Assembly (NCBI GenBank): GCA_035291605.1
Contig: DATDRS010000438.1
Location: forward strand, 1 to 5,451
Length of the DNA: 5,451 bases
Direction: 5' to 3'
From: DATDRS01 sp035291605
GTDB taxonomy: Bacteria > Chloroflexota > Anaerolineae > Anaerolineales > UBA6663
Shown: one piece after another, positions 1 to 4,878 of the stretch
Numbering within the stretch: the first letter of the stretch is position 1
Layout: each line of letters opens with the position of its first letter
Notes under the pieces: generated by a model
What the model was told of the DNA's origin: nothing
Databases searched by the model: none
Seen by the model: the letters and a program-made list of their open reading frames with translations, nothing else
Program-made: the position numbers and the translations under genes

Positions 1-180
1 CGCCAGGCCCTTGAGGCGGCCAATGTCCACCAGCGCTGCGGGCGTGGAGACGCGCAGTTTCATGCTCGGGAGCAGGCTGTGCCCTCCCGCGAGCACCCGC
101 GCGTTTTTGTTCTTGCGCAGCAGTTCCACCGCCTCGGCGACCGTTTTGGGAAGGTAGTAGTCGAAATTTGCAGCGTACAT
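1..180 (-). CDS. coxM: FAD-binding medium subunit of form II CO dehydrogenase-like molybdenum hydroxylase (5' part only)
   Basis: Only the first 60 codons are in the window; the gene runs off the left edge. I translated it directly from the minus strand because the truncated frame is short. The product begins MYAANFDYYLPKT and carries AGGHSLLPSMKLR at residues 31-43. That is the FAD pyrophosphate-binding loop of the CoxM/XdhB (PF00941) family, followed by a typical TPAALVDIGRLKGL stretch. In this family the subunit accepts electrons from the CoxS iron-sulfur clusters onto FAD and passes them to an acceptor such as quinone. The ATG at 178-180 is preceded by GGGAGA (187-192) with a 6-nt spacer, so the start is secure. 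It lies 95 nt after coxL, giving the S-L-M order usual for form II clusters. The missing C-terminal part (the family is normally about 280-300 aa) cannot be judged. Confidence 0.93.
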   Translation of the reverse strand, partial: MYAANFDYYLPKTVAEAVELLRKNKNARVLAGGHSLLPSMKLRVSTPAALVDIGRLKGLA

Positions 181-186
181 GGCTTT

Positions 187-192
187 TCTCCC
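187..192 (-). promoter_or_regulatory. Shine-Dalgarno site of coxM
   Basis: GGGAGA on the minus strand, 6 nt before the coxM ATG. It lies just outside the heptamer-repeat spacer, so the repeats end before the ribosome binding site. Confidence 0.65.
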
Positions 193-196
193 GTTG

Positions 197-231
197 GATG
201 TTGGAAGTCAGATGTCGGATGTCAGAGGCCG
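197..231. repeat. Heptanucleotide tandem array, left half of the coxL-coxM spacer
   Basis: Five consecutive 7-nt units in register on the plus strand, approximating GATGTCR: GATGTTG, GAAGTCA, GATGTCG, GATGTCA and a diverged GAGGCCG. Period-7 low-complexity arrays of this kind are known as short tandemly repeated repetitive (STRR) sequences in cyanobacteria, and similar ones occur in other phyla; the comparison is by style only. The array is non-coding here, lying between the coxL stop and the coxM ribosome binding site. Confidence 0.7.
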
Positions 232-269
232 GGTGTTACACACGCTTCCGACTTGTGACCTCTGACTTC
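204..269. repeat. Imperfect inverted repeat with 25-nt arms between coxL and coxM
   Basis: The arm at 204-228 and the reverse complement of 245-269 match at 19 of 25 positions by my hand alignment, around a 16-nt spacer (229-244). Both begin with the same 9 nt, GAAGTCAGA. The perfect 11-nt arm CCTCTGACTTC (259-269) can also pair in part with two staggered targets, 221-228 and 204-211. In the mRNA this would form a large stem-loop between the coxL stop and the coxM start, which might slow 3' decay or tune coxM expression. It lacks a following T-tract in the transcribed direction, so it does not look like an intrinsic terminator. Confidence 0.65.
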
Positions 270-279
270 TATCCTCTAC
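245..279. repeat. Heptanucleotide tandem array, right half, running into the coxL stop codon
   Basis: Five in-register 7-nt units on the plus strand of the form CYTCTGA: CTTCCGA, CTTGTGA, CCTCTGA, CTTCTAT and CCTCTAC. They are the inverted counterpart of the array at 197-231. The last unit (273-279) contains the complement of the coxL TAG stop (276-278), so the end of coxL overlaps the array. Confidence 0.6.
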
Positions 280-2612
280 TTCTGCATTGCCCGCCATACC
301 TTCTCCGGCGTGAGCGGCATGTCAATGTGCCGGACGCCGAGCGGCTTGAGCGCGTCCATGACCGCATTCGCTACGGCCGCGGTCGAGGCAACCGTGCCAG
401 TCTCGCCAGCGCCTTTCACGCCCAGCGGGTTCACTGGTGATGGCGTCTCAATGCGTCCCACTTCATAGGAGGGCAGGAAGTCGGCTTTGGGGACGGCGTA
501 GTCCATCATGGAGCCGGTCAAGAGTTGCCCGTTCTCGTCGTAGACCGCGCCTTCCCACAACGCCTGCGCCACGCCCTGCGCGATGCCGCCGTGCACCTGC
601 CCGTCCACGATCATCGGGTTGATCACCTTGCCCACATCGTCCACCGCCACATAGCGCTTGAGTTGGACTTGGCCCGTGTCCGCGTCCACCTCGACCACGG
701 CAATATGCGTGCCACAGGGGAACGTGAAGTTACCTGGATTGAAGAACGCCGTGGCTTCCAGGCCGGATTCGACCTCGGCTGGCGCCTTTTTCGCCGTATA
801 GGCTTCGAGCGCGACATCGGCAAATTTCACCACCTTCGCCGGCGTACCCTTGACAAAAAAGTTGCTGTCTTCAAACACGATGTCGGCCTCAGCCGCCTCG
901 AGCATGTGCACAGCGAACTTCTTGCCCTTTTCGATGACGCGCTGCGTGGCGACATGCAGCGCGGCCCCGCCGACCGGGCCGCTACGGCTACCATACGTGC
1001 CCGCGCCCCAGGGAACCGTGCCGGTGTCGCCGTGGACGATCTCTACGTCGTCCACCGGGATGCCGAGTTGGTCGGCGACGATTTGGGCGAACGTCGTCTC
1101 GTGCCCCTGACCGTGCGAGTGAGAGCCGGTGAACACCTGCACCTTGCCCAATGGATGGACGCGCACCAGTGCGCTTTCGATTAGGGCGACACCCGCGCCC
1201 AGCGACGCGGCCACCTGGGCCGGCGCGGCCCCGGTGATCTCTACGTACGAGGACAAGCCGATGCCGATGTACTTGCCCTCTTTGCGTTTAGCCTCTTGCT
1301 CCCTGCGCAGGTCGGCATAGCCCACCATTTGCAGGGCCTTCTCGAAGGCGCCCGGGTAGTCGCCGCTGTCATAAGTGTAGGCCATGCACGTCTTGAAATT
1401 CTCCTTGAACGGCGGGATCAGGTTCTTGCGCCGCACATCCGCCGGGTCCATCTTAAGTTCGTAAGCCACCAGGTCCACCGCACGCTCGACGACATAGGTG
1501 GCTTCGGGCCGTCCCGCGCCGCGATACGCGTCTACCGGCGTAGTGTTGGTATAGGTACCCCAGACCTCACAGGAGACGTTCGGGAGTTGATATGGGCCCT
1601 GAAGCATCGGGCCGTAAAGAAACGTCGGGATGAGAGGCGCGAGGGTGGAGAGGTAGGCGCCCTGGTTGGCCCACGTCTTGACCTTGAGCGCGATGATCAT
1701 CCCATCCTTCTTATAGCCGACTTCGATGTCCGTAATGTGGTCACGGCCATGGATCGTCGCCTTGTAGTTCTCCGTGCGGTCTTCGGTCCACTTGACCGGC
1801 ACGCCCAGTTGCTTGGAGGCAAAGCAGGCGATGACCTCATCGGCGTACAGGTAGATTTTGCTGCCGAACCCGCCGCCGACATCCGGCGAGATGACCCGCA
1901 ACTTGTGCTCCGGCTGTCCCAGCACGAGGGCCAGGAGCAGGCGGATGATGTGCGGATTTTGATTTGTGTTCCACAGGGTCAGGTCGCCCGTCCCCCGCTC
2001 ATAGTGCGCGAGCGCGGCGCGCGGCTCGATGGCGTTGGGGATCAGCCGCTGATTGATGAGCCGCTGCTTGACGACGCCGTCGGCTTCCTTCAGCGCCTGG
2101 TCCACATCGCCGCCGGCGATCTTGAAATAGTAGGCGATGTTGTCAGGCGCTTCGGGATGTAACTGCGGAGCGCCGGCCTGGGTCGTCTTCTCCGCATCCA
2201 CCACGACCGGCAACGGCTCGTATTCGACTTTGATCAAATCGAGCGCGTCGCGCGCTGTGAACCGGTCGGTCGCTACGACCGCAGCCACGCCATCGCCGGC
2301 ATAATGCACCACGTCAACAGCCAACGGATGGTGCGGCCCGATCTTGATGTCCGGCAGGACCCAGCCGAGCGGGAGCGGATTGACGCCGCCTTCTTTCAAA
2401 TCTTTGCCGGTAAAGACCGCCAGCACGCCAGGATGGGCCTTGGCCTTGCTCGTATCAATCCCCTTGATGCGAGCGTGCGCGTGCGGACTGCGCAAAATGG
2501 CCAAATAGGCCGTGCCAGGAAGTGTGAAATTGTCCGTGTACTTGCCCGCGCCGGTAATGAACCGAGGGTCTTCCCGGCGCTTGATTGTTGAGCCTATGAC
2601 TCGTGTTGCCAT
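276..2612 (-). CDS. coxL: Molybdopterin-binding large subunit, form II CO dehydrogenase-like (xanthine dehydrogenase family)
   Basis: The 778-aa product is full length for CoxL-type subunits (usually 760-810 aa) and would hold the Mo-molybdopterin cofactor. An N-terminal aldehyde oxidase/xanthine dehydrogenase a/b hammerhead domain (about residues 18-135) precedes the cofactor-binding domains. Visible motifs are PDVGGGFG at 243-250, AYRGAGR at 362-368, the GQGHETTFAQIVAD cofactor loop at 501-514, and GVKGAGETG at 731-739 with the presumed catalytic base Glu737. AYRGAGR is the form II signature. True CO dehydrogenases (form I) have AYRCSFR, whose cysteine bridges Mo to Cu; the equivalent position here is Gly365. 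Hydroxylation of an organic substrate (aldehyde, heterocycle or purine-like) is therefore at least as likely as CO oxidation. The ATG at 2610-2612 follows AGAGGAGG (2618-2625) by 5 nt. coxS ends 16 nt upstream. The stop codon lies in a heptamer repeat. Confidence 0.96.
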   Translation of the reverse strand: MATRVIGSTIKRREDPRFITGAGKYTDNFTLPGTAYLAILRSPHAHARIKGIDTSKAKAHPGVLAVFTGKDLKEGGVNPLPLGWVLPDIKIGPHHPLAVDVVHYAGDGVAAVVATDRFTARDALDLIKVEYEPLPVVVDAEKTTQAGAPQLHPEAPDNIAYYFKIAGGDVDQALKEADGVVKQRLINQRLIPNAIEPRAALAHYERGTGDLTLWNTNQNPHIIRLLLALVLGQPEHKLRVISPDVGGGFGSKIYLYADEVIACFASKQLGVPVKWTEDRTENYKATIHGRDHITDIEVGYKKDGMIIALKVKTWANQGAYLSTLAPLIPTFLYGPMLQGPYQLPNVSCEVWGTYTNTTPVDAYRGAGRPEATYVVERAVDLVAYELKMDPADVRRKNLIPPFKENFKTCMAYTYDSGDYPGAFEKALQMVGYADLRREQEAKRKEGKYIGIGLSSYVEITGAAPAQVAASLGAGVALIESALVRVHPLGKVQVFTGSHSHGQGHETTFAQIVADQLGIPVDDVEIVHGDTGTVPWGAGTYGSRSGPVGGAALHVATQRVIEKGKKFAVHMLEAAEADIVFEDSNFFVKGTPAKVVKFADVALEAYTAKKAPAEVESGLEATAFFNPGNFTFPCGTHIAVVEVDADTGQVQLKRYVAVDDVGKVINPMIVDGQVHGGIAQGVAQALWEGAVYDENGQLLTGSMMDYAVPKADFLPSYEVGRIETPSPVNPLGVKGAGETGTVASTAAVANAVMDALKPLGVRHIDMPLTPEKVWRAMQK

Positions 2613-2617
2613 TGCTG

Positions 2618-2625
2618 CCTCCTCT
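2618..2625 (-). promoter_or_regulatory. Shine-Dalgarno site of coxL
   Basis: AGAGGAGG on the minus strand, 5 nt before the coxL ATG and inside the 16-nt coxS-coxL spacer. It fixes the start and indicates tight co-expression of S and L. Confidence 0.8.
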
Positions 2626-2628
2626 TTC

Positions 2629-3090
<462 letters not shown>

Positions 3091-3100
3091 ACAGCAGGTT

Positions 3101-3108
3101 CCTCCTTT
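3101..3108 (-). promoter_or_regulatory. Strong Shine-Dalgarno site that decides the coxS start
   Basis: AAAGGAGG on the minus strand, 10 nt before the ATG at 3088-3090. This near-perfect anti-16S match lies inside the longer reading frame starting at 3135, which argues against that upstream start. Confidence 0.85.
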
Positions 3109-3125
3109 TCGGATTATGATGCGCG

Positions 3126-3141
3126 CTGGGAGCAAGCCCAG
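3126..3141 (-). other. Small GC hairpin just upstream of the coxS ribosome binding site
   Basis: CTGGG (3126-3130) and CCCAG (3137-3141) pair perfectly around a 6-nt loop. The segment 3123-3128 (GCGCTG) could instead pair with 3158-3163 (CAGCGC), so two mutually exclusive folds are possible. Stems of 5-6 bp are common by chance in GC-rich DNA and no T-tract follows, so any role is only suggested. Confidence 0.3.
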
Positions 3142-3240
3142 GCGGAAATGAAAACTTCAGCGCCCAGAGTAGGCGGCTGGAGTCTAAACACACACGCTGG
3201 ACGACGCGACACACCGATGCGCGGAGATAAGGCCAGCCCA

Positions 3241-3255
3241 CCCGCCGCAAGCGGG
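3241..3255 (-). other. Short GC hairpin in the coxS leader
   Basis: CCCGC (3241-3245) and GCGGG (3251-3255) pair around a 5-nt loop, extendable by two wobble pairs in the RNA. There is no T-run downstream, so it is not a typical terminator for the upstream gene. Confidence 0.3.
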
Positions 3256-3310
3256 CACGCACAGATGGTGATCGGAAGGGAACGGCAACCGATACATTTG
3301 CGATCCCAGA

Positions 3311-3320
3311 GGTTGCAACC
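3311..3320. promoter_or_regulatory. Perfect palindrome GGTTGCAACC, candidate operator
   Basis: A perfect 10-bp palindrome about 30 nt after the stop of the MoCF gene and 220 nt before coxS. It overlaps two direct copies of CCAGAG (3306-3311 and 3319-3324, on the plus strand) spaced 13 nt apart. A dyad at the start of the only long gap could be a binding site for a dimeric regulator. No regulator gene is in the window and no known consensus is claimed. Confidence 0.3.
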
Positions 3321-3350
3321 AGAGATAATCTATGCGATTCGGCCAGAAAG

Positions 3351-4376
3351 TCAAATGCTGCCCTCACCCCGCGGCATGGGGCGCTCAGGCGCATCTTCGA
3401 GCAGGCCGCCATGCCCAAGGGTCAGGATGTCCCGGCGGGTCAGCCGGTCCCCCACCAGGAGGCGGGGCAAGATCCAATCAATCACGTTGACCTTGCGGCT
3501 CCGGGCGCACCCCGGCGCGCCGAGGATGGGCACGTCGCCGAGATAACCGAGCATGAGCAGGTTGCCCGGGTCCACGGGAGCGCCCAAAACCTCCACGCTC
3601 CCCCCGGCCCGCTCGACGGCGCGCGGCACGATGTCGCCCCGGTCCATCGTCGCCGTCTCGCCCGCGACGAGGATCAGCCGCGCACCGGCTTTGTTCACTC
3701 GATCCAGAACTTCAGTCAACGTGGTCTCGCCCGACTCGTCCTCCAGCGGCACGTAGTCGGCGCTGACAACCCTCGAGCCTAAAGCCTCGACCCGTTCCGT
3801 CAGGGGTTGAAAATCCGCTGCGAGTTTATCCCTGATGGAAAGCGAGCCGGAAAAAATGAGCGCGACCGGCTGCGGGGGCAGCGCGTCTACACGGATGAGC
3901 GGGCCGCCCCCACGGGCGACGTGCTCGGCAGCGTGGAGGATGGCCTCCGGCACGGCGAAGGGGATCACCTTCACGGTCGCCGCCATTTGCCGGGGGCGGA
4001 CGGCGCTATTCGAGGCCAGGGTCGCGAGCGTCACGCCTTCGCAGTCGTTGACGCGCGCCAGCCGCTCGGTGTCCACGCGGAGCACGCCCAGCTGCGCGGC
4101 GAGCAGGTTCGCGCGGCCCGAAGCCGCGCCGCTGAGGCGCAGTCCAGGGCCGCACACGGCCTCGGCCACGCGGCGCGCGGCAGTGTCCTCGTCCACGTCG
4201 TCCGGCGCGAGCTCGGCTACGTAGACGGAGGCGCGCCCGATGGCGCGCAGGGTTTCGAGGTCCTCGCGGGTGAGCGGCCTGCCCTTGCGGAGCAGGCGCC
4301 GGCCATCCGGCCCGGCGATGTTGTGGCCGAGGATTTTGCCTTCGGCGCGGTCAAGAGGGACGGGGCCGAACTTCAT
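3351..4376 (-). CDS. Molybdopterin-binding (MoCF domain) protein, MoeA/MogA-like, Moco maturation
   Basis: The 341-aa product starts MKFGPVPLDRAEGKILGHNI, the N-terminus typical of the molybdopterin-binding proteins found beside cox/xdh genes. Residues 1 to about 165 form the family-specific N-terminal part, including LRRGRxLT-like and MAATVKVIPFAVP segments. Residues about 171-310 are the MoCF (MogA/MoeA, PF00994) fold: PVALIFSGS, VAGETATMDRGDIVPRA and GAPGCARSRKVNVIDWILPR (287-306). In many relatives this unit is fused to a C-terminal MobA-like nucleotidyltransferase that makes the cytosine dinucleotide cofactor. Here the protein stops after the MoCF part, so that activity must come from elsewhere. 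The role is probably binding or handling of molybdopterin for the CoxSLM enzyme. The ATG at 4374-4376 is the only possible start, as an in-frame TAA lies 5 codons upstream, yet no Shine-Dalgarno site precedes it. coxG ends 47 nt upstream. Confidence 0.88.
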   Translation of the reverse strand: MKFGPVPLDRAEGKILGHNIAGPDGRRLLRKGRPLTREDLETLRAIGRASVYVAELAPDDVDEDTAARRVAEAVCGPGLRLSGAASGRANLLAAQLGVLRVDTERLARVNDCEGVTLATLASNSAVRPRQMAATVKVIPFAVPEAILHAAEHVARGGGPLIRVDALPPQPVALIFSGSLSIRDKLAADFQPLTERVEALGSRVVSADYVPLEDESGETTLTEVLDRVNKAGARLILVAGETATMDRGDIVPRAVERAGGSVEVLGAPVDPGNLLMLGYLGDVPILGAPGCARSRKVNVIDWILPRLLVGDRLTRRDILTLGHGGLLEDAPERPMPRGEGSI

Positions 4377-4389
4377 AGCATGGTATGCT
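4377..4389 (-). other. Small inverted repeat abutting the start of the MoCF gene
   Basis: AGCAT (4377-4381) and ATGCT (4385-4389) pair around a 3-nt loop, directly before the ATG. The same bases hold an out-of-frame mini-ORF, ATG-CTA-TGA, whose stop overlaps the true start codon. With no ribosome binding site visible, this may affect initiation; the short stem could equally be chance. Confidence 0.25.
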
Positions 4390-4423
4390 TAAATACAGCA
4401 ACGCCGATATTCAGAACCCCTGT

Positions 4424-4867
4424 CTAGCCCTCGATCTTCTTCTTCACGCAGGCAAAGAACTGCTCTGTCAGCTTTTGCGTCACCGGCCCCATCATGCGCG
4501 CGGCGAGGCTCGCCAGCGAGCCGAGGATCACTACCTCCGCCGTCCATTTCATCTCGGTCCCGCCGTCCGGCCCGTCCATCAGGATCATCTCGCTGGCCAC
4601 ATCCGCCGCGCTGCCCGGCGCGTTGCCATGCGCCTTGATCTTCGCCCGGTGAGGCGCGTCCAGTTCCACAAATTCTGCATCCCCAGCAAACCTGGCCTTC
4701 ACCGTTCCAAAACCGATGGCGGCCACAGCGCGGAATTTTCGCCCCGGCACGATGATCTCCACGGATTCGACGCCAGGCGCGCACTGGCTCACCTGGTGCG
4801 CGTCGGTGAGAAACTCCCAGACTTTCTGGCGCGGGGCTTTGATGATGGTGACGCCTTCAAGATGCAT
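4424..4867 (-). CDS. coxG: CoxG-type SRPBCC protein (CO dehydrogenase subunit G family)
   Basis: The 147-aa product is a single SRPBCC/START-like lipid-binding fold of the CoxG family (PF06240). Family features are the N-terminal APRQKVWEFLTDAHQVSQCAPG stretch (11-32, with CAPG at 29-32), the GSAADVASEMIL strand (85-96), the DGGTEMKWTAEV strand (101-112), and the C-terminal helix ending EQFFACVKKKIEG. In Mo-CODH organisms CoxG binds the enzyme to the membrane and has been linked to delivery of quinone as electron acceptor. Characterised CoxG proteins carry a tail beyond the SRPBCC domain; here the protein ends with the domain. The ATG at 4865-4867 has TAGGAG (4873-4878) 5 nt upstream. That ribosome binding site overlaps the TAG stop of xdhC, with only 8 nt between the genes, which points to translational coupling. 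Its presence beside a form II enzyme suggests respiratory-chain coupling of that enzyme. Confidence 0.9.
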   Translation of the reverse strand: MHLEGVTIIKAPRQKVWEFLTDAHQVSQCAPGVESVEIIVPGRKFRAVAAIGFGTVKARFAGDAEFVELDAPHRAKIKAHGNAPGSAADVASEMILMDGPDGGTEMKWTAEVVILGSLASLAARMMGPVTQKLTEQFFACVKKKIEG

Positions 4868-4872
4868 TCTCT

Positions 4873-4878
4873 CTCCTA
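4873..4878 (-). promoter_or_regulatory. coxG Shine-Dalgarno site overlapping the xdhC stop codon
   Basis: TAGGAG on the minus strand, 5 nt before the coxG ATG. Its TAG (4876-4878) is the stop codon of the upstream xdhC-YHS gene, so ribosomes ending there are placed on the coxG initiation site. Confidence 0.75.

Larger units (their letters stand above)
3091..3350 (-). other. 260-nt non-coding gap upstream of coxSLM; likely leader or promoter region
   Basis: No frame here codes for a recognisable protein; the only long readings are extensions or shadows of the neighbours. The gap holds a 10-nt palindrome (3311-3320) near its upstream end, two short GC hairpins (3241-3255 and 3126-3141) and the coxS ribosome binding site. 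All other gaps in the cluster are 8-95 nt, so this is the natural place for a second promoter or a regulated leader. I found no convincing -35/-10 pair. Confidence 0.5.

Noticed and set aside
1296..2162. 288-aa plus-strand open frame opposite coxL
   Set aside because: It lies wholly within coxL, which has intact motifs along its full length. The product is Arg/His/Val/Leu-rich with no recognisable motif, as expected for an antisense frame in GC-rich DNA.
3113..3118. CATAAT (minus strand) as a -10 box for coxS
   Set aside because: Transcription from it would start about at the Shine-Dalgarno site, and no -35-like hexamer lies 16-18 nt upstream.
3091..3135. Upstream ATG extending coxS by 15 residues
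   Set aside because: The strong AAAGGAGG site lies inside this extension and points to the ATG at 3088-3090, where family members begin (MKVTITINGV).
3241..3255. GC hairpin as an intrinsic terminator after the MoCF gene
   Set aside because: The stem is only 5 bp plus wobbles and no T-tract follows in the direction of transcription.
3807..4427. 206-aa plus-strand open frame opposite the MoCF gene
   Set aside because: Shadow of the MoCF coding sequence; composition dominated by Arg, Gly, Ala and His, with no domain seen.
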